This document shows, in pieces, positions 40,808 through 49,451 of a stretch of DNA of 53,468 nucleotides (positions are counted from its first letter, which is position 1; each line of letters begins with the position of its first letter). This DNA comes from Egibacteraceae bacterium (lineage in GTDB: Bacteria; Actinomycetota; Nitriliruptoria; Euzebyales; Egibacteraceae), in the NCBI GenBank assembly GCA_035540635.1, contig DATLGH010000059.1, forward strand, positions 1-53,468, in the 5' to 3' direction. The notes beneath the pieces are model-generated. The model had not been told where the DNA came from, ran no database searches, and saw nothing but the letters and a program-made list of their open reading frames with translations. A program made the position numbers and the translations under genes.

Positions 40808-41515
40808 GTGTCGCCTGTTGTCGACCGGGAGATCGAAGCCGCTCTCGTGGTGGTTTCCTCGGATCCTGCGGATGTCCTCGCCCGCCTGCGGGAGCTCCGG
40901 AGGGTCGAACCCTACGGGCTTGAGCCCCGCTCCGAGCAGCGCCTCCTCGACCGCTACCTCGATACGCCTTCCGGCGCCCTGTGGGATCGGCGCCTCGCGC
41001 TGCGCGAGCGTTGGGTGGACGGCGAGTGCGAGCTTGCGCTGAAGGGGCAGCTTGGGCCTCGCGAGCGTTTGGAGATCGCCGGGCCTCAAGGCGGTGCGAC
41101 GTGGCGACGCATCGAGGCTGCGCTGCGTGCGCGGGAGATCCGAGTCCCTTCCAGCGCCTGGCGGGTCATTCAGGAGCGCAGCATGAGGAGAGAGCGGCGG
41201 GCGATGACCTCCGAGGACTGGACGCTGGCCGAGCTTGATCTCGATGACGTGGCCTACCGCTTCGGGACACGGACGGTGCGGTTCTTTGAGGTGGAGATCG
41301 AGCTGGAGGACATCGGGGCCGACCTCGACGCGCTCGTCCGCGCGGTGCAGCGGGCTGTCCCTGAGTTGCGCGAGTGGCCATACGACAAGCTCGTCACCGG
41401 CGCTGCCATGGCGATCGGCCTCGACAAGGACCAGCTGCGCGTCAGCGCCAGGGGCGCGCTGCTGCCCGAATCCCTCGAGCAGCTCGGTTGCCGGCTCGCG
41501 GCCGGACAGACGTGA
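40808..41515 (+). CDS. CYTH-domain protein
   Basis: A 235-residue protein of the CYTH / triphosphate-tunnel fold. Strand motifs are [10 protein letters not shown] near the N-terminus, [28 protein letters not shown] and [11 protein letters not shown]. The defining ExExK motif is degenerate: EIEAA, with Ala replacing Lys. Family members bind triphosphates or long-chain phosphates (thiamine triphosphatase, adenylate cyclase, polyphosphatase). It is the only plus-strand gene within the terpene group and converges on the prenyl synthase gene with an 11-bp gap. Whether it acts in the pathway is unknown. Confidence 0.78.
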   Translation: MSPVVDREIEAALVVVSSDPADVLARLRELRRVEPYGLEPRSEQRLLDRYLDTPSGALWDRRLALRERWVDGECELALKGQLGPRERLEIAGPQGGATWRRIEAALRAREIRVPSSAWRVIQERSMRRERRAMTSEDWTLAELDLDDVAYRFGTRTVRFFEVEIELEDIGADLDALVRAVQRAVPELREWPYDKLVTGAAMAIGLDKDQLRVSARGALLPESLEQLGCRLAAGQT

Positions 41516-41526
41516 GCAGCTCGTCG

Positions 41527-42546
41527 TCAGGCTTCCCGCGACACGACGAACCGCGCCAGGTCTTCGAGCTCGGCGCGGACCGCGACGGCGACCGGCTGGG
41601 AGTCCAGCGACCGCAGGGCGAGATGTATCTCGTGCTCGACAAGCTCGGCGGTCCATTGTCTGGCTCCGCTTCGTTCCAGCAGGTCGGTGGCCTTGGCGAC
41701 GTCTCGGTCGCCGAGGCGCTCCTGCGAGAGGATTTGGCGCAGCTGCGCTCGCCACGGGTCGTCACCGCAGAGGGTGAAGACCACGGGCAGGGTCTTCTTG
41801 CGCTGCCGCAGGTCGTTGCCGATGGGCTTGCCCGTCACGGCGGGCTCCCCCCAGGTGCCGAGGAGGTCGTCGACGGCTTGGAAGGCTAGGCCCAGGTGGC
41901 GGCCGTAGGACGCGAGACCTTCGACGAGCCCGGTCGGAGCGCCCGCCAGGTGCGCTCCGATCGCTGAGGAGCAGGACATAAGCGCCGCGGTCTTGGCCGC
42001 GGCCATGTCCATGCACTCGGCGACGGACACGTCAAGCCGGTGCTCGAACGACAGGTCGGCCTGCTGGCCCCGGATGAGATCCCGCACCGCTTGAGTAAGA
42101 CGACTAAGCGCCTCCGTGCGGTGCGGTGAGGGGCACTCGGTGAGCACCTGCCACGCGAGGGTGAGCAGGGCATCGCCCGCAAGGATCGCCGGTCCTTCGC
42201 CGAACACGGTCCAGGCGGTGGGCTGGTGGCGACGCCGCCCGTCACGGTCGATCACGTCGTCGTGGAGGATAGACCAGTTGTGCACGAGCTCGACGGCCAT
42301 GGCGCCGGCGAGGGCGTCTTCGGGACGGGCCCGGGCGGCTCGGGCCGACAGGAACACCAGCGCCGGGCGCAGAGCCTTCCCTGCCCGGGGTGCGCCGGTC
42401 TCGCGTCCCTGGGCGTCGCTCCACCCGAAGTGGTAGCCGCACAGCAGACGGCTCTTCGGGCAGAGTGTGCCGATGGCCGCCAGCAGCGCCGGGTCGACGA
42501 GGCTGCGGGCGTCGGTGAGGGCGGGTGGCGCGGTACGGACGGGCAT
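41527..42546 (-). CDS. Prenyl diphosphate synthase (geranyl diphosphate synthase candidate)
   Basis: A 339-residue all-helical trans-prenyltransferase. The first Asp-rich motif is HDDVIDRD (D96-D100) and the second is QAVDDLLGTWG (about 226). GKALRPALVFL and KTAALM are further family blocks. It condenses IPP with DMAPP. In this operon the expected product is geranyl diphosphate, substrate of the adjacent methyltransferase, though C15/C20 products cannot be excluded. It has no long disordered N-terminus of the sort used as an encapsulin docking tag. It starts 17 bp after the methyltransferase stop. Confidence 0.87.
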   Translation of the reverse strand: MPVRTAPPALTDARSLVDPALLAAIGTLCPKSRLLCGYHFGWSDAQGRETGAPRAGKALRPALVFLSARAARARPEDALAGAMAVELVHNWSILHDDVIDRDGRRRHQPTAWTVFGEGPAILAGDALLTLAWQVLTECPSPHRTEALSRLTQAVRDLIRGQQADLSFEHRLDVSVAECMDMAAAKTAALMSCSSAIGAHLAGAPTGLVEGLASYGRHLGLAFQAVDDLLGTWGEPAVTGKPIGNDLRQRKKTLPVVFTLCGDDPWRAQLRQILSQERLGDRDVAKATDLLERSGARQWTAELVEHEIHLALRSLDSQPVAVAVRAELEDLARFVVSREA

Positions 42547-42563
42547 CGGCTGGAAGGACGCCG

Positions 42564-43472
42564 CTACCCGCGCAGGCTCGACGCCGCAGCGGCCTGTGCG
42601 TCGTCGGGCAGGCGGTCGGCGGCGATGAGAAGGTAGTGAAAGCTTTCTTCCCTGTAGGCGGTGAGGAACGCCTCTTCGATGCCCGTCTTCACGGAGGCTT
42701 GCTGCCGCAGCTCCCAGTACGGGAGGGTCGCCCTGGTGAGGTCAACCACGTTGATGGGCACAAGCCCGTTGGCGGCCATCGCCGTGAAGTACCGGCTTCG
42801 CGGGTGGATGTCGCACACGTAGTGCTCGTTGATCCGACGAACGGCCGCGGAGGGGTCCTTGTCCTGCACGTCGTTGTAGCAGCCGGTGATGCAGACGTAG
42901 CGGCCGCCGTCTTGCAGCAGACGAGCGAACTCGGAGAACAAGTCGAACAGATCGACGTACATCGTCGTCTCGTTCGTCCAGATCCCGCGGTAGGAGCCGG
43001 CCGGCAAGCCGGTGTCGAGCATGTTGCGGAAGTGGAACCGCACACGGTCCGCACAGCCCAGCACCTTCGCCTGCCGGCGGGAGAACTCGACCTGGTACTG
43101 CGAGATCGTGACGCCGTCCACCGCGCAGCCGAGACGTTCGTGGGCCATGATGCTCGTGCCGCCCCGGCCGGAACCCGCGTCGAGCAGGCGGTCGTGCGTG
43201 CCGACAGGGCCGAGGTGGTCGAGCAGCAGGTCGGCCTGGGCGGTCTCCAGGCGGTGGAGTTCCTTGATGATGCGTTCCTCGAGGGTGTCCTCGGACCCCT
43301 GCAGCACGGTCGAGTCGACCTCACCGATCCCGTAGTGGTGGTGGTAGAGCCCGTCGACGTCGCCGAGGCGAAGGTTCACCGGGTCTTGTTGGTTCGTGTC
43401 CCAGTAGGCCGCAACGGCGCGTTGAAACTCGTTGCGTAGGACGCGTTCCGCGGCGGGGGTCGATGTGTCCAT
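42564..43472 (-). CDS. Geranyl diphosphate 2-C-methyltransferase
   Basis: A 302-residue SAM-dependent methyltransferase that adds a methyl group to C2 of geranyl diphosphate, the committed step to 2-methylisoborneol. Hallmarks are DPVNLRLGDVDGLYHHHYGIG (about 30-50), SAM motif I LLDAGSGRGGTS (96-107), and NETTMYVDL. Length matches characterised streptomycete and cyanobacterial GPP methyltransferases (about 290-300 residues). It lies 27 bp after the MIB synthase gene on the same strand, the classic pairing. Confidence 0.94.
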   Translation of the reverse strand: MDTSTPAAERVLRNEFQRAVAAYWDTNQQDPVNLRLGDVDGLYHHHYGIGEVDSTVLQGSEDTLEERIIKELHRLETAQADLLLDHLGPVGTHDRLLDAGSGRGGTSIMAHERLGCAVDGVTISQYQVEFSRRQAKVLGCADRVRFHFRNMLDTGLPAGSYRGIWTNETTMYVDLFDLFSEFARLLQDGGRYVCITGCYNDVQDKDPSAAVRRINEHYVCDIHPRSRYFTAMAANGLVPINVVDLTRATLPYWELRQQASVKTGIEEAFLTAYREESFHYLLIAADRLPDDAQAAAASSLRG

Positions 43473-43499
43473 GTGCTCCTCCTCTTCCTGGGTCAGCGG

Positions 43500-44834
43500 T
43501 CACGCTGGCCGGGTGTTGTAGCGAGGACTGGTGCGGTGCCACTCGCGGTTGCCTCCCAGCCAGGCCCAGATGCCGGTCAGGAAACGTCGGAGCGTCGGGG
43601 AGCCGGCGAGGCTGAGCGCCGCAGCCTCCACCTCCACGGTGCGCACGAACTCGTCGTGGATCTCCACGGTGCGCTGGATGGCCTCCCGCTGGGAACAGCG
43701 CTCCTCGGCGGCGATGAGCTTCGGCAGGTTGAAGTCCTGTCCCGACTGCTCCTTGGCGACCGAGTGCAGGTCGTTGACCAGGACGGTGGCGCTGCCGGCC
43801 ATGGTGAACACCCGGCGAACCCGTTGGTCGGCGAACTCGTCCGGCGGGAGCTCGTAGCCGCCCACCGCGTCGATCAGGACCATGCAGGGCAGGAAGCTGT
43901 TCTCGTGACGGTGGGTGAGGTACTGCCAGACCGGCGGAGTCCGCCCCTGCGCGCGCCACTCCCCCTCCTGGTTGTAGGCGACGAACATGACGGCCAGCTC
44001 GTGGCGCAGCCGGGCCATCTGCGTGGCCGTGGCATACCGGGCGAGGCCCTCCAGGCTCGACCGGTACGCGATCAGCACGGAGTCTTCGTGAACGGCGCTT
44101 TCGAGGGCGGGGGCGTAGGGGGGCGGCAGGTGCGCCGGGTCGACGACCGCGTCGGCCAGCACCAGACGCGTGGCGAGCTGCTTGGGGTCTGCCCCCAGCG
44201 ACGCGTCGTCAACGTAGTGGTCGTCCGTGGCCCACTCCGCCAACGCGCACTTCGCTGCCGCCAGGAGCCGGTCGGGGTCGTCCGAGTCGGGGTGGGCCAG
44301 CATGATGAGCCGTCCCACGTTGGCCGAGCGGACCTCGTCCAGCTTGCCGGGATAGATTCCCACCTCCTCGGCCCACTCGACGAGCCGTTCGTTGACCTCC
44401 TCGCCGAGGGCCACGTCGTCGCGGACCGGCCCCGGGCAGTACAGCTCGGGCACAGCCGTCTCGTCGGAGGGCGAGGCGGGGGTCCGCAAGGATGCGGTGC
44501 CCAGCCCCGTCGGCCCGTCGGGGGCAGGCTTGGGCGCGGCGGTGGGCGCGGTCGCGGGCAGGGCGACCGGGGACCGCGGGGACAGTCGGGCCGCCCCGGT
44601 CCCCAGTCCGACGGGCGCCAGGGGTAGCGCCGGCCTGGCTGCCGCGGCCGGGGCGTCCGCGTGCGGTGCGTCGAGGAGGCCGGGCTCCGTCGCGAACGGA
44701 TCCCCCGGTCCTTCGGGGCTCGGCTCGGGCAGCGTGCTCGGGGCACGGGCGCTCGTGCGGGCGAGCAGGGTGGCGACAAACTCCGCGAGGTCGTCGGTGC
44801 CCGCCGGCGCGGTCAGCCGGGACAACATCGACAT
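43500..44834 (-). CDS. 2-Methylisoborneol synthase with disordered N-terminal tag
   Basis: A 444-residue class I terpene cyclase that converts 2-methyl-GPP to the earthy-smelling 2-methylisoborneol. The Mg-binding motifs are DDHYVDD (204-210) and NDLHSVAKE (354-362); LYCPGPVRDD opens the catalytic domain and an Arg-Tyr pair ends it (TSPRYN). Residues 1-125 are Pro/Ala-rich and disordered and contain two similar motifs, VGLGTGAARL (75-84) and TGLGTASLRT (109-118). Such N-terminal segments direct the enzyme into family 2B encapsulin shells. ATG follows AAGGAGAGG. Confidence 0.94.
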   Translation of the reverse strand: MSMLSRLTAPAGTDDLAEFVATLLARTSARAPSTLPEPSPEGPGDPFATEPGLLDAPHADAPAAAARPALPLAPVGLGTGAARLSPRSPVALPATAPTAAPKPAPDGPTGLGTASLRTPASPSDETAVPELYCPGPVRDDVALGEEVNERLVEWAEEVGIYPGKLDEVRSANVGRLIMLAHPDSDDPDRLLAAAKCALAEWATDDHYVDDASLGADPKQLATRLVLADAVVDPAHLPPPYAPALESAVHEDSVLIAYRSSLEGLARYATATQMARLRHELAVMFVAYNQEGEWRAQGRTPPVWQYLTHRHENSFLPCMVLIDAVGGYELPPDEFADQRVRRVFTMAGSATVLVNDLHSVAKEQSGQDFNLPKLIAAEERCSQREAIQRTVEIHDEFVRTVEVEAAALSLAGSPTLRRFLTGIWAWLGGNREWHRTSPRYNTRPA

Positions 44835-44844
44835 CGCCTCTCCT

Positions 44845-44898
44845 TCATCCGTTGCGGAACCGGGCGCGGGCCGGTCTGCGGGCGGGCGGGCTCGTCAT
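44845..44898 (-). CDS. Possible 17-codon coupling ORF between ispH and MIB synthase
   Basis: A 17-residue frame ([17 protein letters not shown]) begins at an ATG overlapping the ispH stop (ATGA). It ends at a TGA whose last bases lead into the AAGGAGAGG ribosome-binding site of the cyclase gene. It could keep ribosomes moving from ispH to the cyclase start. Its composition is basic and it may not make a stable peptide. Confidence 0.3.
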   Translation of the reverse strand: MTSPPARRPARARFRNG

Positions 44899-45869
44899 CG
44901 GCGCCTCACCACCGAGGGCAGCGTGAAGTGCGCGGTCTCGCGGGTGATCGCGCGTTCCTCGACGGTGATCGGCCCGAGCGTGGACAGGTGGGCGAGGACG
45001 TCGCCGACCAGCCGCTCGGGCGCGGACGCGCCGGCCGACAGCCCGACCACCCGAGCGCCCGCCAGCCATTGGGCACGGATGTCCGTGGCGTCGTCGACGA
45101 GGTGGGCGGGTGTGCCCTGGCGGCGGGCGACCTCTGCCAGGCGCTGGGAGTTGGACGAGTTGTCCGAGCCGACGACAAGGACGAGGTCGGCCTCGCGGGC
45201 CACCGCGGCCAGCGCTTCCTGGCGGTTGGTCGTGGCGTAGCAGATGTCCTCGGAGGCGGGTCCCCGCAGGGCCGGGAAGCGGGCCCGGAGGGCGTCGATC
45301 GTCTCCGCGGTCTCGTCCACCGCCAGGGTTGTCTGGGTCACATACGACACACGGGCCGGGTTGTCGACCGCCAGCTGTTCGACGTCGGCGGGGCTTTCGA
45401 CCACGACGATGTCCTGCGGGGCCTCCCCGAGGGTCCCCTCGACTTCCTCGTGGCCGGCGTGACCGATGAGGACGACGGTGTCGCCCCGGGTGGCGAACCG
45501 CTGGACCTCCGCGTGGACTTTGCTCACCAGGGGACAGGTGGCATCGACGACGTCCAGCTGCCGGCGCGCAGCCTCGGCCCGGACGGCGGGGGACACGCCG
45601 TGAGCTGATAACACCACCGTGGCCCTCTGGGGCACGGCGTCCAGCTCCTCGACGAAGACCGCGCCGCGGTCGCTCAGGTCTGCCACCACGTGACGGTTGT
45701 GGACGATCTGCCTGCGCACGTAGATGGGTGGCCTGCGCGTGTCCAGCAGGCGCTCGACGATTTCGATGGCCCGTTCGACGCCGGCGCAGCTCGCTCGGGG
45801 CGAGGCGAGCAGGACGGTGCGGGGCTCGCCGGACGTCCACGTTCGGGCAGCGCCGCCCGTGTCGGTCAT
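44895..45869 (-). CDS. ispH: 4-Hydroxy-3-methylbut-2-enyl diphosphate reductase
   Basis: A 324-residue 4Fe-4S enzyme that makes IPP and DMAPP from HMBPP. Cluster cysteines lie in [24 protein letters not shown] and [10 protein letters not shown]. Substrate-binding residues are in [25 protein letters not shown] and LSAGASAPE. The first block normally reads PRGFCAGV or PRGYCAGV, so Ala-Ser before the Cys is unusual. The ATG overlaps the encapsulin A stop (ATGA), tying ispH firmly to the shell genes. It supplies both C5 precursors for the operon's terpene. Confidence 0.92.
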   Translation of the reverse strand: MTDTGGAARTWTSGEPRTVLLASPRASCAGVERAIEIVERLLDTRRPPIYVRRQIVHNRHVVADLSDRGAVFVEELDAVPQRATVVLSAHGVSPAVRAEAARRQLDVVDATCPLVSKVHAEVQRFATRGDTVVLIGHAGHEEVEGTLGEAPQDIVVVESPADVEQLAVDNPARVSYVTQTTLAVDETAETIDALRARFPALRGPASEDICYATTNRQEALAAVAREADLVLVVGSDNSSNSQRLAEVARRQGTPAHLVDDATDIRAQWLAGARVVGLSAGASAPERLVGDVLAHLSTLGPITVEERAITRETAHFTLPSVVRRR

Positions 45870-47329
45870 GGGGTCCACCGCCCGCTGGCACCCGCCCCGC
45901 CGGCACCCGCCGCCGCTTCCCGACGCCCGGTCTCGACGTCTTCGAGGACCCCGAGGGCGTCGGGGATGAGGATGGCCGCTGAGAAGTACGCGCTGACGAG
46001 GTAGGAGATGATGCCCTTCTCGTCGATGCCCATGAACCGGGCGGACAGGCTGGGTTGGACTTCGTCGGGGATGCCGGTTTGGTGCAGGCCGACGACGCCC
46101 TGGTCGTCCTGCCCGACGCGCATGGCCATGATCGAGGTGGTGCCGGACTCGGTGAGGGGGATCTTGTTGCATGGCAGCAGCGGCACATCCCGCCAGGCGT
46201 GCACCGTCCGCCCGTGCAGTCGGACGGGTTGGGGGTAGATGCCGCGACGGTTGCACTCCTGCCCGAAGGCGGCGATGGCGCGTGGGTGGGCCAGGAAGTA
46301 GCGCGTCTTGCGGCGTCGGGACAGCAGCTCGTCGAGGTCGTCGGGGGTGGGCGGACCTGTCCGCGTGTGCAGCCGCTGGGAGAAGGCCACGTTGGGCAGC
46401 AGCCCGAAGTCGGCGTTGTTGACGATCTCATGCTCTTGGCGTTCCCGCAGGGCCTCGATGGTCAGGCGCAGCTGCTGCCCCGTCTGGTTCATCGGGTCGT
46501 TGAACAGGTCCGCCACCCGGGTGTGGATGCGCAGCACGGTCTGGGCGACCGACAGCTCGTACTCCCGTGGGTCGCGGTCGTAGTCCACGTAGGTCCCCGG
46601 CACCTGGTCCTCTTGGCGGTGGCCGGCGGCGAGTTCCACGTCGGCCTGGCCGTGCCGGTCGTGCGGGCGTCCTGGCCCGGCCCGGAACCGTTCGAGGTGC
46701 GCTTGCAGGGCCGGGGAGCCGGCGGCCACCTCGTCGAAGCGCTCCCGTGTCAGGACCAGTACCGTGGACCGGCTGGCTGCCCGGACGGTAAACGGCCAGC
46801 GCTGCGCGCCCAGGGTGTGGTAGCTGAAGTGGTCGCCGTCTCCCAGCACCGCGAGCACGAGGGCTTCGCCGTAGTGACCGGTGCCCAGCTTCTCGACCTT
46901 GCCGTGGGCGATGAGGCAGATCTCGTCGGCGGTCTGGCCGGCTTCCACGATGGTCTGTCCTGGTGCGAGGTCGCGCTGGACGAACCGCCCGGCGAGGGTG
47001 TCGAGCACCTCCTCGTCGGCGAAGTCCCGCAGCACGGCCAGTTCCCGCAGCTCCTGGGGAATGACCCGCGCATGCGCGCCCTCCTGCAGGAAGGTGATCC
47101 GCCCGTCGCCGACGGTGAGCACGAGCCGGCGGTTGACCCGGTAGGTGCCACCCGCGACCTGCACCCAGGGCAGGATGCGCAGCAGCCATCGCGGGGTGAT
47201 CCCGCGCATCTGGGGCACTGTTTTGGTGGTGGTGGCCAGTTGCCGTGCCGCAGCGGTGCTGAGACTGCGCCGCGGCCGCCCGTCGTCGGTCGCCGCGCTG
47301 GCCCCTGTCGGGGTGACGTTTGCTGCCAT
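45866..47329 (-). CDS. Family 2B encapsulin shell protein A
   Basis: A 487-residue HK97-fold shell protein with an inserted cyclic-nucleotide-binding-like domain. The N-terminal arm ([34 protein letters not shown]) is followed by the insert (about 98-215) and the shell core ([70 protein letters not shown]). There is no helix-turn-helix, so it is not a Crp/Fnr regulator. The phosphate-binding cassette is poor ([12 protein letters not shown]), so nucleotide binding is uncertain. An Ala/Gly-rich tail of about 17 residues is absent from copy B. The stop overlaps ispH. Confidence 0.88.
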   Translation of the reverse strand: MAANVTPTGASAATDDGRPRRSLSTAAARQLATTTKTVPQMRGITPRWLLRILPWVQVAGGTYRVNRRLVLTVGDGRITFLQEGAHARVIPQELRELAVLRDFADEEVLDTLAGRFVQRDLAPGQTIVEAGQTADEICLIAHGKVEKLGTGHYGEALVLAVLGDGDHFSYHTLGAQRWPFTVRAASRSTVLVLTRERFDEVAAGSPALQAHLERFRAGPGRPHDRHGQADVELAAGHRQEDQVPGTYVDYDRDPREYELSVAQTVLRIHTRVADLFNDPMNQTGQQLRLTIEALRERQEHEIVNNADFGLLPNVAFSQRLHTRTGPPTPDDLDELLSRRRKTRYFLAHPRAIAAFGQECNRRGIYPQPVRLHGRTVHAWRDVPLLPCNKIPLTESGTTSIMAMRVGQDDQGVVGLHQTGIPDEVQPSLSARFMGIDEKGIISYLVSAYFSAAILIPDALGVLEDVETGRREAAAGAGGAGASGRWTP

Positions 47330-47361
47330 CGCTCAGCGTTCGCCGGATGCGGGGTGGCCGG

Positions 47362-48774
47362 TCAGTCGTGCAGGCCGATCTGCACGTCCTCGAGGACCCC
47401 GAGGGCGTCGGGCACCAGGACCGCCGCGCTGTAGTAGATGGTGACGAGGTAGGAGATGATGCCCTTCTCGTCCATGCGCATGAAGCGCACGGACAGGCTC
47501 GGCTCGTACTCGTCGGGGATGCCGGCCTGGTGCAGGCCGACGACCCCTCGGTCGTCCTCGCCGACGCGCATGAGCATGACCGAGCTCGTTGCCCGGTCGG
47601 TGATCGGGATCTTGTTGCACGGCAGGAGAGGAATCCCCCGCCAGGCGGGCACCGTGTGGCCGTCCACCTCGACCGGGGTGGGATACAGCCCCCGCCGGTT
47701 GCACTCGCGGGCGAAGGCGGCGATGGTCCGGGGGTGGGCGAAGAAGAAGCCGGGGTTCTTCCACACCACTGACAGCAGCTCGTCGAAGTCGTCGGGGGTC
47801 GGCGGACCGGTGCGGCTGTGGACCCGCTGCGGGAAGGCGGCGTTGTGGAGAAGCCCGATCTCAGGGTTGTTGACCATCTCGTGCTCCTGGCGCTCCCGCA
47901 GCGCCTGTATGGTCAACCGCAGCTGCTGTTCGGTCTGGTTCATGGGGTCGTTGAACAGGTCAGCGACCCGGGTGTGGACCCGCAGCACGGTCTGGGCGAC
48001 GGTGAGCTCGTACTCGCGCGGGGCCCGGTCGTAGTCGACGTAGGTACCGGGGACCTCGTCCTCCTGCCGGTGCGCGGAGGCCACCTCGACGCCGGCCTCG
48101 CCGAACTGGTTCTGGGGACGGTCCGGCCCTGACACGAACCGCTCGATCTGCGCTCGGAGGGTTGGCGCCTGGTCGGCCACCTCCTCGAAGGCCTGCTCGG
48201 AGAGCATCAGCACGATGCAGCGCGTCGCCGCCCGCGCCGTGAACGGCCAGGTGTCCTGCGTCCGGCGAACCCCGGGGTAGCTGATGTGGTCGCCGTCGGC
48301 GAGGACCTCCTGCACCGTGGGCTCGTCGTACTTGCCCGGTACCACCTTGTTGACCTTGCCGTGGACGATGAGGCAGATCTGGTCGGCCGATTGACCGGCC
48401 TCTAGGATCGCCTCGCCCGGTTCGAATTCCTGTTGGACGAAGCGCTCCGCCAGCGCAGCCAGAACCTCCTCGTCCTCGAAGTCCCTCAGCAGGGCCAGCT
48501 CACGAAGCTCGTGGGGAACGACCTGCGCCTGGCCGCCGTTCTGCAGGAAGGTGATCTGACCATCACCGACGGTGAAGACCAGCCGGCGGTTCACGCGGTA
48601 GATGCCGCCCGAGACCTGCACCCAGGGCAGAACCCGCAGGAGCCATCGCGACGTGATCCCCTGCATCTGGGGGACCGTCTTGGTCGTCGTTGTGAGCCTG
48701 CGGGCCGCCGTGGTGGCCAGGCTCATCTTCGGCTGGCCGTTCTGGGCGGCAAGGTCTTCCGCTGTCTGCGTCAT
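47362..48774 (-). CDS. Family 2B encapsulin shell protein B
   Basis: A 470-residue paralogue of shell protein A, similar along the whole length: [34 protein letters not shown], a CNB-like insert, [29 protein letters not shown] and [13 protein letters not shown]. They differ most in the insert ([12 protein letters not shown]-like region) and in the segment before AHPR ([11 protein letters not shown] against [10 protein letters not shown]). It lies 32 bp upstream of A. Two shell genes next to a MIB synthase suggest a mixed two-component capsid, as inferred for some streptomycete 2B systems. ATG overlaps the 41-residue frame. Confidence 0.88.
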   Translation of the reverse strand: MTQTAEDLAAQNGQPKMSLATTAARRLTTTTKTVPQMQGITSRWLLRVLPWVQVSGGIYRVNRRLVFTVGDGQITFLQNGGQAQVVPHELRELALLRDFEDEEVLAALAERFVQQEFEPGEAILEAGQSADQICLIVHGKVNKVVPGKYDEPTVQEVLADGDHISYPGVRRTQDTWPFTARAATRCIVLMLSEQAFEEVADQAPTLRAQIERFVSGPDRPQNQFGEAGVEVASAHRQEDEVPGTYVDYDRAPREYELTVAQTVLRVHTRVADLFNDPMNQTEQQLRLTIQALRERQEHEMVNNPEIGLLHNAAFPQRVHSRTGPPTPDDFDELLSVVWKNPGFFFAHPRTIAAFARECNRRGLYPTPVEVDGHTVPAWRGIPLLPCNKIPITDRATSSVMLMRVGEDDRGVVGLHQAGIPDEYEPSLSVRFMRMDEKGIISYLVTIYYSAAVLVPDALGVLEDVQIGLHD

Positions 48775-48896
48775 CGCGCAACCCCTTGTCTCTCGTCGTG
48801 CCGCTGCAATGGCGACGCCTTTTCATCCAGGCCGAACGCGGCTGACTGCGATGCGTACGTGGCCGAGCCGCCCCCGCGGTAACGTGCTGCGTTCAT
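48771..48896 (-). CDS. Possible 41-residue coupling ORF between yjbQ and encapsulin B
   Basis: A 41-residue frame ([20 protein letters not shown], then [21 protein letters not shown]). Its ATG overlaps the YjbQ stop and its stop overlaps the encapsulin B ATG, both as ATGA. Composition is normal for a peptide rather than Arg-run nonsense. It contains the AAGGGG ribosome-binding site of the shell gene. I recognise no homologue. It may be a real small protein or a translational bridge. Confidence 0.35.
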   Translation of the reverse strand: MNAARYRGGGSATYASQSAAFGLDEKASPLQRHDERQGVAR

Positions 48897-49351
48897 CGCT
48901 CCCGCCCGACGCCGCAGACCTGGACGACAACTTCCCGGTCCCGCGGCCGGTCGAATTCGACGAGCATGATCCGCTGCCACGTCCCGAGCGTGAGGACCCC
49001 GTCGGCGACCGGGATGTACTCCGAGTTGCGCCCGGCGAGGATCTGGCGGAGATGGGCGTGAGCGTTCGGTAGTTCGTCGGGTTGCAGGTTCTCGGTGCGG
49101 ATGTCCAGGTCGTCGTGGAGATAGCCGTTGCCCTCGGGCACGAGCCCGCGCAGCAGCCGCGAGGCGTCGACGAGCAGGCCGCTCTCCTTCTCGTTAAGAA
49201 GGACCGCGAAGGTGGTGTGCCGCGAGTAGATGAGGGCGTAGCCCTCCTCGACCGCGGACGTGAGGACGGCCTTTTCGACGTCGGCTGTCACATCGATGAC
49301 GTCGAACTCACCCGACGTCTTCACCTGGAGCACGTCCCGGTAGACCCTCAT
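48893..49351 (-). CDS. YjbQ/UPF0047 family protein
   Basis: A 152-residue protein of the YjbQ (secondary thiamine-phosphate synthase) family. Signatures are YSRHTTFAVLLNEKESGLL, HDDLDIRTENL and GRNSEYIPV...LGTWQRIMLVEFDRPRDREV. E. coli YjbQ has weak thiamine-phosphate synthase activity; the physiological role is not settled. I start at ATG 49351, near the family norm of 130-150 residues; an in-frame ATG at 49459 would add 36 unconserved residues. Its stop is coupled to the shell genes, an unexplained link. Confidence 0.84.
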   Translation of the reverse strand: MRVYRDVLQVKTSGEFDVIDVTADVEKAVLTSAVEEGYALIYSRHTTFAVLLNEKESGLLVDASRLLRGLVPEGNGYLHDDLDIRTENLQPDELPNAHAHLRQILAGRNSEYIPVADGVLTLGTWQRIMLVEFDRPRDREVVVQVCGVGRER

Positions 49352-49451
49352 GTGGCCGGCCCCCTCTTCTGCATGCACGCCCACGGCGGCGACGGTCCGG
49401 GGAACTGCCGGGGCCCTCCCACGGTCGGCGTAGGTGCCATGGGCACGGCCC

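Noticed and set aside
45866-48774. Reading the two CNB-containing proteins as Crp/Fnr transcription regulators
   Set aside because: There is no helix-turn-helix at the C-terminus. Most of each protein is an HK97-type shell core, and the genes neighbour MIB synthase, as in family 2B encapsulin loci.
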